5,455 bases of DNA from Desulfobacterales bacterium (GTDB lineage: Bacteria > Desulfobacterota > Desulfobacteria > Desulfobacterales > BuS5), in the NCBI GenBank assembly GCA_016735355.1, contig JAERRQ010000070.1:1-5455 (forward strand), in the 5' to 3' direction. The notes under the pieces are model-generated. The model saw nothing but the letters and a program-made list of their open reading frames with translations, searched no databases and was not told the origin of the DNA. Of the stretch, positions 1 to 5,440 are shown one piece after another. The position numbers were made by a program, and so were the translations under genes. The first letter of the stretch is position 1, and each line of letters begins with the position of its first letter.

Positions 1-318
1 CATTACCAATTAAATTTCACTCTTCTGTCAGCAAAATTAAATATAAAGTGAAGCTTTCTCGAACTACATTATTCAGTTATAGAGATGTTCATACTGCACA
101 TATTCCATCATATCCAAGGAATGGGCATCTACCATGGATTCACTGACTTCCACAGATTTTAACAGATTTTTGTTATCAGAGGGTGAATATTATATATTGA
201 CAGCTCCCAGGTGCAGCTTTCCATAGGACTTTTGTAAATTCAATAAGAAATAACACAATTTCCAGGCATTTTTGTGACACTAGGTCAGGAGTAGACCCAA
301 ATCCAAGTTGATTGGATG
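1..318. other. Intergenic region, no gene recognised
   Basis: This stretch is AT-rich and interrupted by stops in all frames; no reading frame in it resembles a known protein. It occupies the place where the rest of the truncated uracil-DNA glycosylase gene (minus strand, ending at 319) should continue, but reading on past that stop gives only a doubtful few residues of resemblance and then nothing. The longest open minus-strand piece inside it (189 down to 73) is only about 38 codons and unrecognised. I infer that this is replaced or decayed DNA, not the original 3' part of the glycosylase gene. Confidence 0.5.
152..170. repeat. Short tandem repeat ACAGATTTT x2
   Basis: Two copies of ACAGATTTT (152-160 and 162-170) are separated by one A. 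The run starting at CCACAGATTTTAACAGATTT resembles the CACAGATTAACACAGATT-like intergenic repeats I remember from several bacterial genomes, but with two short units the match could be chance. No function is assigned. Confidence 0.3.
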
Positions 319-558
319 TTAAGCAGACAGCCTGCATAAAGAGCAGTTTTCCATATCTGCTTGTATTTTTTTTAAATCGGGAGCCTGCTTTTTAACCGGT
401 TGCCCCCAGGTTGTAATTATGTTAAGACTTTTTTCCGAACAGTCAAAGCCCTTGAACCCTATTTCGTGAATATATTGCAAATGATTCTTTAAATATTCTG
501 CGACCTGTGCAATATATAACGACTTTGTTTGTGATCTATATTCTGACGATACGGGCAT
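319..558 (-). pseudogene. udg: Truncated family 4 uracil-DNA glycosylase (N-terminal fragment)
   Basis: The 79-residue product looks like the N-terminus of a family 4 iron-sulfur uracil-DNA glycosylase, the enzyme that removes uracil from DNA to start base excision repair. Visible signs are an N-terminal extension with GFKGFDCSEKSL (residues 34-45) followed by a TTWG segment. Then comes the entry to the core domain, DMENCSLCRLSA, whose C72-x2-C75 pair corresponds to the first two of four [4Fe-4S] cysteines. The frame then stops. The uracil-binding and catalytic motifs normally found in the next roughly 130 residues (the GEAPG-type loop, the other two cysteines, the HPS/HPA motif) are missing, and the sequence beyond does not restore them in any frame. 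The start is ATG at 558 with a weak AGG seven bases upstream. A full enzyme of this type is usually about 200-300 residues, so this cannot be an active glycosylase. The family call rests on short motifs and is fairly but not fully certain. Confidence 0.65.
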
Positions 559-605
559 TATACAACCTGTTATAAATTTTCACGGTAAAAACCTTCGGTA
601 GAGGT

Positions 606-620
606 ACTATATACTATAGT
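606..620. repeat. Short palindrome ACTATA-TAC-TATAGT
   Basis: Six-base arms ACTATA (606-611) and TATAGT (615-620) flank a three-base centre, directly abutting the outer end of the larger inverted repeat at 621. On the minus strand the TATAGT/TATATAG content could serve as a -10 element for the glycosylase fragment, but no matching -35 is visible. It may equally be an end or target feature of the neighbouring repeat. Confidence 0.35.
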
Positions 621-805
621 GCGCCTCCCTTGGGTGTGCTTTTTCATCCTTGTGAAATTAATTATCTGAAAATTTATAATAAAACAAAATTAAAAACTAA
701 TTTTAATATTATTTTATTAGTTAAAAGTCAAATCAAAATAATCATAGATTTTCAGATAATTACCAGATTTTAAAATTTGGCACAAGGTCAGAGGGAGAAA
801 GGCGC
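621..805. repeat. Nested imperfect inverted repeat with AT-rich core
   Basis: Several arm pairs nest in order around one centre. They are GCGCC (621-625) with GGCGC (801-805), TCCCT (626-630) with AGGGA (792-796), and CCTTGTG (648-654) with CACAAGG (781-787). Inside these are AAATT (655-659) with AATTT (774-778), then a 19-base arm 659-677 with 744-762 (18 of 19 complementary), and finally AACTAAT (695-701) with ATTAGTT (716-722). Single-stranded, this could fold into one long interrupted hairpin. There is no open reading frame inside. The size and symmetry suit a miniature inverted-repeat element or a dispersed palindromic repeat. I see no clear target-site duplication, so mobility is inference. 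Confidence 0.65.
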
Positions 806-905
806 AGGGCAACCGCATTTGGCAAACCGTAACAAAGCGGAATGGATGAAATTATTTTGGAACGTGTGCTGTTTGAGTATATTAGAGCTTGTTAAGAAAA
901 AACAG
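804..905 (+). repeat. Left copy of a diverged inverted repeat, with a broken mini-ORF
   Basis: Read on the plus strand this matches the reverse complement of 971-1075 in the same order: AACCGCATTTGGC (811-823), a variable stretch of 18 bases, then ATGGAT followed by AAATTATTTTGGA and on to GAAAAAACAG (842-905). From the ATG at 842 it reads MDEIILERV then LFEYIRAC and a TAA at 893-895. The other copy has AAA (lysine) at that codon, so this copy looks like the one with a nonsense change. Differences between copies include a three-base indel that keeps frame and conservative codon changes (D/E, K/R), which hints at a coding origin. No ribosome binding site is seen. Confidence 0.6.
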
Positions 906-970
906 GTTTATTGTCAGCATTTTTAATTTTATATATTGCAATACCCTTAACCTGATTTAAATTCTTGCCT

Positions 971-1075
971 CTGTTTTTTCTTTACAAGCTTTTATATACG
1001 AGTTCACACGATCCAAAATAATTTTATCCATGCAGCGGTATTATGGCACAATCCAGCCAAATGCGGTTACCTTGA
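971..1075 (-). repeat. Right copy of the diverged inverted repeat, with 24-codon mini-ORF
   Basis: On the minus strand this copy runs GGTAACCGCATTTGGC (about 1071 to 1056), a variable 24 bases, then ATGGATAAAATTATTTTGG and on to AAAAAACAG at 971. The frame from ATG at 1031 reads MDKIILDRV, NSYIKACKEKTEARI and stops at 957-959. The two copies converge, with about 65 bases between their inner ends that are not repeated. I do not recognise the peptide. It could be the start of a lost transposase or other element gene, or a conserved non-coding repeat that happens to be open. Similarity appears to stop sharply inside, as if both were fragments of something longer. Confidence 0.6.
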
Positions 1076-1128
1076 AGCAAGGCGTATCATGATACTCCGA
1101 CGACCGATAACGCAGTGAAATTATTTCA
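1070..1128. repeat. Cluster of short palindromes upstream of mtnA
   Basis: Three dyads sit close together: CCTTG-AAG-CAAGG (1070-1082), a perfect 12-base palindrome GTATCATGATAC (1084-1095), and TGAAAT-T-ATTTCA (1116-1128). They begin at the outer edge of the right inverted copy and lie about 95-150 bases before the mtnA start. They could be operator-like sites or hairpins belonging to the repeat element. The sequence alone does not separate these, and no known regulator consensus is recognised. Confidence 0.45.
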
Positions 1129-1221
1129 TATGGAAGAGCCGGTTTAAAAATGTTCAATTTTGTTCGAGGTCGAGAAAGGCAAAAAATTTAACCACAGGAA
1201 TAGATATGGCAGGGTAACAAT

Positions 1222-2325
1222 ATGATAGTAGACGGCAAACAGATCAGACCCATTTGGCTGGATAAAGATTTAAAGACTGTTAAAGTTATAGACCAGCGTA
1301 TGCTCCCCCATGAATTCATTGTAGCCGACTTAACAACGGTTGATCACAATATTCAAGCCATCAAGGAAATGTATGTAAGGGGGGCACCGCTTATCGGCGT
1401 AACTGCAGCTTACGGAGTATACCTTGCCACACTGAATGCCCCTGATAACAATATTTCGGACGAATATATTCAAAAAGAATGCAACCGGATTAAGGCAGCC
1501 AGACCCACAGCCGTTAATCTTGCATGGGGTGTTGACAGAGTTTTGACGGAAATAAAAAAAACAAAAAACAATAAGGATAAAATTACGGCAGCAAGAATTG
1601 AAGCTCAAAATATAGAAGAGGAGGAAGCTGAAAACTGCCGCAAAATAGGCGAGCACGGTTTATCCCTGATAAAAAACATAAGCAGCTCCAAAAATGGGGA
1701 AACAGTCAATATTTTAACCCATTGCAATGCAGGATGGCTTGCATGTATTGAATATGGAACAGCTACTGCTCCGATTTATACTGCTTTTGACAATGGCATA
1801 GATGTACACGTTTGGGTGGATGAGACAAGGCCTTTGAACCAGGGCTCCAGACTCACAGCATGGGAACTTGGCAAACACGGGATTAAACATACCGTCATTA
1901 CGGATAATGCAGGTGGACATCTGATGCAGCACGGAATGGTTGACATTGTGATTGTCGGTACGGACAGAACCACATACACAGGAGATGTTGCCAATAAAAT
2001 AGGGACATACCTAAAAGCGCTTGCCGCCCAGGACAACAATATCCCGTTTTATGTAGCTTTGCCATCCAGCACTTTTGACTGGACTTTCAGGGATGGAATA
2101 AAAGAGATACCGATAGAAGAACGTGACCCCGACGAGATAAGATATGTACAGGGTATGAATCAGGGGGTAACCAAAAATGTTCTTGTTCCACCGCAAAGCA
2201 GTCCTGCCGCAAACTTTGCCTTTGATGTTACACCTGCAAGGCTTGTTACCGGTTTTATTACGGAAAGAGGAATATGCAAAGCGGACGAAAAAAATATTCT
2301 TAAACTTTTTCCGGAAAAGGACTAA
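1222..2325 (+). CDS. mtnA: S-methyl-5-thioribose-1-phosphate isomerase MtnA
   Basis: Cytosolic isomerase that converts the aldose 5-methylthioribose-1-phosphate to the ketose 5-methylthioribulose-1-phosphate in methylthioadenosine salvage. Related enzymes also act on 5-deoxyribose-1-phosphate in the DHAP shunt. The 367 residues are full length. Visible family motifs are RGAPLIGVTAAYGV (53-66), THCNAGW with the expected catalytic cysteine C168, VWVDETRPLNQGSRLTAWEL (197-216), DNAGGHLM (228-235), GTDR with the expected catalytic acid D248, and GDVANKIGT (254-262). PSSTFD (281-286) and DVTPARLVTGFITERG (335-350) close the fold. The tryptophan after NAG and the threonine in GTDR place it in a distinct subgroup that I associate with Desulfobacterota and some Alphaproteobacteria. 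The ATG is preceded by AGGG at 1211-1214 and an in-frame stop at 1201, which fixes the start. It is the first gene of an operon with ahbB and a radical SAM gene. No partner gene of the salvage route (phosphorylase, kinase, aldolase) is in the window. Confidence 0.95.
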   Translation: MIVDGKQIRPIWLDKDLKTVKVIDQRMLPHEFIVADLTTVDHNIQAIKEMYVRGAPLIGVTAAYGVYLATLNAPDNNISDEYIQKECNRIKAARPTAVNLAWGVDRVLTEIKKTKNNKDKITAARIEAQNIEEEEAENCRKIGEHGLSLIKNISSSKNGETVNILTHCNAGWLACIEYGTATAPIYTAFDNGIDVHVWVDETRPLNQGSRLTAWELGKHGIKHTVITDNAGGHLMQHGMVDIVIVGTDRTTYTGDVANKIGTYLKALAAQDNNIPFYVALPSSTFDWTFRDGIKEIPIEERDPDEIRYVQGMNQGVTKNVLVPPQSSPAANFAFDVTPARLVTGFITERGICKADEKNILKLFPEKD

Positions 2326-2339
2326 GGAGCGGGGACACT

Positions 2340-2828
2340 ATGGGAAACGATCAGATGCTAACCGAACTTGAAAAACAAATTATAGCAGCAATTCAAGGCG
2401 ACATACCAATTTGTAAGCACCCGTATAAAAAACTTGCCGAAAAGACAGGGGTCTCTGAAAAGAGATTCATAGAGACCCTAAGCGACCTTTGTTCCAGAGG
2501 TATAATACGCCGTTTCGGAGCTACAATAAGGCACCAGCAATCAGGTTTTAATGCAAATGCCATGGTCGCATGGAATGTAGATGAGGCACATATAAATACC
2601 GTGGGCGAAAAGCTGGCTTCATTCAAACAGATCACACACTGTTACAGAAGAAATCCCCACAATGGATGGCCGTATAATCTTTATACAATGATTCATGGTA
2701 AAGATGAAAAAGCTTGCCGGGAAACAGTAGACAAAATATCCAAGAACAATTTTATTAACAATTACACCATTCTCTTTTCCCGCAGAGAACTTAAAAAAAC
2801 ATCCATGTGTTATTTCCCGGACTTTTAA
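2340..2828 (+). CDS. ahbB: Siroheme decarboxylase subunit AhbB
   Basis: Subunit of the AhbA/AhbB siroheme decarboxylase, which removes two acetate carboxyls from siroheme to give 12,18-didecarboxysiroheme in the alternative haem pathway of sulfate reducers and archaea. The fold is Lrp/AsnC-like: an N-terminal winged helix (about 6-60, ending RGIIRRFGATIRH) and a C-terminal ferredoxin-like domain. AhbB-type signs are NANAMVAWNV (71-80), THCYRRNPHNGWPYNLYTM (99-117) and the C-terminal ELKKTSMCYF (150-159). AhbA would lack the ANAMVAW and WPYNLYTM stretches. Simple annotation would call this an Lrp/AsnC regulator, but those motifs argue for the enzyme subunit. The 162-residue length is normal. 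Position 157 is Cys where I expect Arg or Lys (MRYF/MKYF), a small oddity. An AAGGAG ribosome binding site (2324-2329) overlaps the mtnA stop, ten bases before the ATG, so translation is probably coupled. The AhbA partner is not in this window and must be elsewhere. Confidence 0.88.
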   Translation: MGNDQMLTELEKQIIAAIQGDIPICKHPYKKLAEKTGVSEKRFIETLSDLCSRGIIRRFGATIRHQQSGFNANAMVAWNVDEAHINTVGEKLASFKQITHCYRRNPHNGWPYNLYTMIHGKDEKACRETVDKISKNNFINNYTILFSRRELKKTSMCYFPDF

Positions 2829-2836
2829 GACAATGT

Positions 2837-4213
2837 ATGTTCATCAGCGGCTTACCAGTGCGTAAAAATTCACCCGAAATCCTTCTGATAAATCCCTGGA
2901 TCCATGACTTTGCAGCATATGATTTCTGGGCCAAACCTGTCGGCCTGTTGACTCTTGCCTCTATATTGAGGCAGCACGGGCTTAACGTTTCTTACATGGA
3001 CTGCCTGGACAGGTTCCACCATAATATGCCAAAAACAGATCCGCATGCCAGAAATGGCCGCGGCCCTTATCTGAAAACAAGAGCGCTCAATCCTGAAGGC
3101 CTCCACGACGTAAATAGAAATTTTTCCAGATACGGAATAAAAAAAAGATGGTTCATAGAAGATTTGAGGGCCACTCCCCGGCCGGATCTTGTACTTGTCA
3201 CATCTTTAATGACATACTGGTATCCCGGCGTTAAAGAAACAATAGAAATTATAAAGGAAATTTTTCCAAAAACTCCGCTTATTCTTGGGGGCATATATGC
3301 AACCCTCTGTTATTCCCATGCCTTGCAACAATCCGGAGCCGATATTGTTGTAAAGGGGCAAGGGATCGAAGAACTGCTTGAGCTAACGAAGAAATTAACG
3401 GGTTTTACCCCTGTAAACAAGCAAGGCGGTCCGGAATTCAACGCCGATATCCTCGACACTTATCCATATCCTGCGTTTGACCTTCAGCATCAGGTAAACT
3501 ATGTCCCCCTGATCACCTCCAAAGGATGTCCTTTTGCATGTTCATACTGTGCATCCAATTTTTTAAATCCCGGCTTTAAGCAGCGCTCTCCAGAATCGGT
3601 GATACAAGAGATAGAATACTGGCATAAAAAATACAAAGTAAAAGATTTTGTATTTTATGATGACGCCCTACTTGTAAATTCCGCGAATCATGCAGTCCCG
3701 ATGCTGGAAGGTATAATAAAAAAAGGATACAATATCTGTTTTCATACTCCCAATGCGATTCACATGAGGGAAATCACGGAAACGAATGCAATATTGATGT
3801 TCAAGGCCGGATTCAGGACCCTGCGTCTGGGACTTGAAACAACCTTGTTTGAAGACAGATCTTCAATAGATCGCAAGGTTACGGAATACGACTTTAAAAA
3901 AGCTGTAACCTGTTTAAAAAGCGCAGGCTTTAAAAAGAATAATACCGGCGCATACCTGCTGGCCGGCCTGCCCGGGCAAACCATTGACTCTGTTAAAGCT
4001 TCAATCAAAACAGTAAAACAAACCGGCATAACCCCTATTATTGCATATTACACTCCCATCCCTCATACGGAAATGTGGTCAAGGGCTGTGGCTTCATCCC
4101 GTTATGACCTTGAATCGGATCCGATTTTTACAAATAAGGCGATCCTGCCATGCCGTCTTGATCCGTTCTCGTGGGAAACGATTTCATCTTTTAAAAAACT
4201 TGTATTCTCCTAA
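2837..4213 (+). CDS. B12-binding-domain radical SAM protein, substrate unknown
   Basis: Probable cytosolic radical SAM enzyme that uses a [4Fe-4S] cluster to cleave S-adenosylmethionine; its substrate is unknown. Counting from ATG 2837 (458 residues), a cobalamin-binding-like Rossmann domain occupies about 13-185. It includes EILLINP (14-20), AYDFWAKPVGLLTLASILR (27-45), DLVLVTSLM (117-125) and LGGIYATL (150-157). The classic DxHxxG cobalamin histidine motif is not seen, as is common in this group. The radical SAM core follows at about 222-410, with CPFACSYC (C231, C235, C238) as the cluster motif, YDDALL (274-279), RLGLETT (330-336) and LLAGLPGQT (374-382). It is not AhbC or AhbD: it carries the extra N-terminal domain and only one cysteine (C439) near the C-terminus. 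It lies 8 bases after ahbB. An upstream GTG at 2807 would add ten residues and overlap ahbB by 22 bases. I prefer ATG 2837, although both have poor ribosome binding sites, so the start is uncertain. Confidence 0.85.
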   Translation: MFISGLPVRKNSPEILLINPWIHDFAAYDFWAKPVGLLTLASILRQHGLNVSYMDCLDRFHHNMPKTDPHARNGRGPYLKTRALNPEGLHDVNRNFSRYGIKKRWFIEDLRATPRPDLVLVTSLMTYWYPGVKETIEIIKEIFPKTPLILGGIYATLCYSHALQQSGADIVVKGQGIEELLELTKKLTGFTPVNKQGGPEFNADILDTYPYPAFDLQHQVNYVPLITSKGCPFACSYCASNFLNPGFKQRSPESVIQEIEYWHKKYKVKDFVFYDDALLVNSANHAVPMLEGIIKKGYNICFHTPNAIHMREITETNAILMFKAGFRTLRLGLETTLFEDRSSIDRKVTEYDFKKAVTCLKSAGFKKNNTGAYLLAGLPGQTIDSVKASIKTVKQTGITPIIAYYTPIPHTEMWSRAVASSRYDLESDPIFTNKAILPCRLDPFSWETISSFKKLVFS

Positions 4214-4386
4214 CCCGGACAAGCCGGAACCAAACAAATTTGAGAAAAAAATGATCACGAAATCACGTGTTTTGTGGTATCTACGGCTCGTTTCTCCTAC
4301 GGCTATATGCCCTCTGCTGACTTCTCCCATGCGGTCAGAGCAGGTTGCCGCCTCAGCAGGGCTACTACCTTCCGAAGCATCATACA
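4214..4386 (-). mobile_element. Possible group II intron leader remnant between convergent genes
   Basis: Between the stops of the two convergent genes, about 4270-4386 is visibly richer in G+C than its surroundings. On the minus strand it reads ASEGSSPAEAATCSDRM followed by GEVSRGHIAVGETSRR. The EVSRGH reading (DNA GAAGTCAGCAGAGG) and the AEAAT stretch before it recall the sequence just upstream of, or at the start of, group II intron reverse-transcriptase genes. No reverse transcriptase, domain V or intron boundary is present, and the radical SAM gene lies where the intron body would continue. If the resemblance is right, this is only a fragment. It could also be a piece of another element; the evidence is one remembered motif. 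Positions 4214-4269 show nothing clear. Confidence 0.3.
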
Positions 4387-5430
4387 TTATGTTTTTATAT
4401 CCATCTGCCGACTCAATGCACGAACTATCATATTCTCAACATCGGGATTAGTTTTAATAAAATGGATTTGGATATCAGGGTGTTGGTTCTGAAATACCCG
4501 AAAAACTTGATCTGCGAAAGCTTGTCCTATTTGGTCTATTCCTTCAAAATCAAAAATTACTATTTTAAATTTATCTATCCGAGCCAAAAGTCGCTTTGCT
4601 TGTGAACGGGAAACAAGTCTCTCATTTCCATAACGAGCTAATGATACAGGTACAACTGTTTTGTCAAATCCATAATCTTCCCCACAGGCAAATTCATCAA
4701 ATATAGCTTTAATTTTTCTGGGTGAATTATTTGACATCTTCATAAAAACTGTTGTTCCATTACTTGGCCTACTCCTCTCCATTATCCAGTCTTCTGGCTT
4801 ATTATACTCGTGCGAAAAATAAACTTCTCTGGAGAGAATGGCATATTCGTCAAACATTCTGGAAGAAAAAAATATCCCCTCGCCTGTGTGGTTATCGGGA
4901 TCAGTTGTCAATTTACCTTTCGCAAGTTCTAAAACTGCATGGCGTTCATCGTTCAATTCAAGTATGTTGCAAATTCTCGTAAAAATTCCTAACCCATCAT
5001 CAGTTGTAATTATTTCTGAAGATACAGGTGTTTTTTCAATCGTAATTATTGCGTGATTACCTTGTGAATGGTCAATTGCATTATTTAGCATCTCTGTAAA
5101 ACCATAATGCCATATATCTAATACATTGTCCGGTAGGGCGCCAAGTTTTGGAGCTACAAAATCCCGCCATATCCGATCTTCTTCAAGACCAGATAAATCA
5201 AAGCTTTCTGTAACTTCAACGAGTGGATGAAGCCTGTAAACTCTATTTCGAGTATTTCCGTCTGCAATTATAGATTTTTGTTCAACCAATCTTTTGACAT
5301 GGACATTAACTGCTTGTCGAGAGATATCAAATTCATCAGCAGTAACTTGAACAATATCATTGGCATGAGCTTCAACATTGTTTATAATAAATTGTCGGAT
5401 AGCTTCTCCACGATCACGTACACCAACCAT
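4387..5430 (-). CDS. HTH / GHKL ATPase / STAS-like (DUF4325-type) regulator
   Basis: A 347-residue predicted soluble protein with three modules. Residues about 5-70 form a winged helix (DEFDISRQAVNVHVKRLVEQ, with a VYRLHP wing end). Residues about 85-235 look like a GHKL ATPase: N-box EMLNNAIDHS (113-122), G1 box DDGLGIF (144-150), and G2-like HTGEGIFFSSRMFD (181-194). Residues about 255-345 match a STAS-like DUF4325-type domain, with VSRSQAKRLL, IVIFDFEGIDQIGQAFADQV and a SpoIIAA-like strand-helix pattern. No histidine phosphoacceptor (DHp) helix, transmembrane segment or receiver domain is present, so it is not an ordinary sensor kinase. The fusion of an RsbW/SpoIIAB-like ATPase with a STAS-like partner and a DNA-binding head suggests a self-contained, nucleotide-controlled transcription switch; this is inference. 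The length looks complete. The ligand and target genes are unknown. It is transcribed towards the mtnA operon, and its promoter lies beyond the window edge. Confidence 0.85.
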   Translation of the reverse strand: MVGVRDRGEAIRQFIINNVEAHANDIVQVTADEFDISRQAVNVHVKRLVEQKSIIADGNTRNRVYRLHPLVEVTESFDLSGLEEDRIWRDFVAPKLGALPDNVLDIWHYGFTEMLNNAIDHSQGNHAIITIEKTPVSSEIITTDDGLGIFTRICNILELNDERHAVLELAKGKLTTDPDNHTGEGIFFSSRMFDEYAILSREVYFSHEYNKPEDWIMERSRPSNGTTVFMKMSNNSPRKIKAIFDEFACGEDYGFDKTVVPVSLARYGNERLVSRSQAKRLLARIDKFKIVIFDFEGIDQIGQAFADQVFRVFQNQHPDIQIHFIKTNPDVENMIVRALSRQMDIKT

Positions 5431-5435
5431 AACAA

Positions 5436-5440
5436 CCTCC
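5436..5440 (-). promoter_or_regulatory. Ribosome binding site that fixes the start of the STAS-like regulator
   Basis: GGAGG on the minus strand lies five bases before ATG 5430, the strongest Shine-Dalgarno sequence in the window. It supports starting at 5430. The in-frame upstream ATG at 5442 overlaps this site and the TTG at 5448 precedes it; neither has a visible site of its own. Confidence 0.75.

Larger units (their letters stand above)
559..1221. other. Structured non-coding region between udg fragment and mtnA
   Basis: This stretch of over 600 bases holds no convincing gene. Its content is almost entirely repeat structure: a small palindrome at 606-620, a nested inverted repeat at 621-805, two inverted diverged copies of one sequence at 804-905 and 971-1075, and several short palindromes at 1070-1128. 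The promoter for mtnA should lie here, but I cannot point to a convincing -35/-10 pair. The last 90 bases before mtnA (1131-1221) show nothing beyond the ribosome binding site. Confidence 0.6.

Noticed and set aside
73..189. Open minus-strand stretch of about 38 codons in the first 200 bases
   Set aside because: It is short, has no good start with a ribosome binding site, and its translation is not recognised; it is within chance expectation for this composition.
559..1221. CRISPR array or tRNA within the repeat-rich upstream region
   Set aside because: The repeats are inverted pairs, not evenly spaced direct repeats with unique spacers, and no cloverleaf with a T-loop GTTCRA sequence can be placed.
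1330..1656. Open frame of 108 codons on the minus strand inside mtnA
   Set aside because: It is the opposite-strand shadow of a well-conserved gene and its translation resembles no family.
2340..2828. Reading the Lrp/AsnC-like protein as a transcription regulator
   Set aside because: The ANAMVAW, WPYNLYTM and KKTSM-YF motifs match AhbB siroheme decarboxylase subunits rather than amino-acid-responsive regulators.
2807..2836. GTG start at 2807 for the radical SAM gene, extending it by ten residues
   Set aside because: It would overlap ahbB by 22 bases, has no clear ribosome binding site, and the added residues do not resemble the family's N-terminus; ATG 2837 is preferred, though not proven.
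4242..4276. Hairpin (4256-4276) with an A-rich run beside it, considered as an intrinsic terminator for the minus-strand regulator gene
   Set aside because: The stem is AT-rich and, in the minus-strand transcript, contains two mismatches; it lies over 100 bases beyond the stop codon. A functional terminator is not supported.
4274..4605. Plus-strand open frames overlapping the 3' end of the regulator gene
   Set aside because: They overlap the STAS-like coding sequence antisense and have no ribosome binding site or family resemblance; the readings arise from the spacer and the opposite strand.
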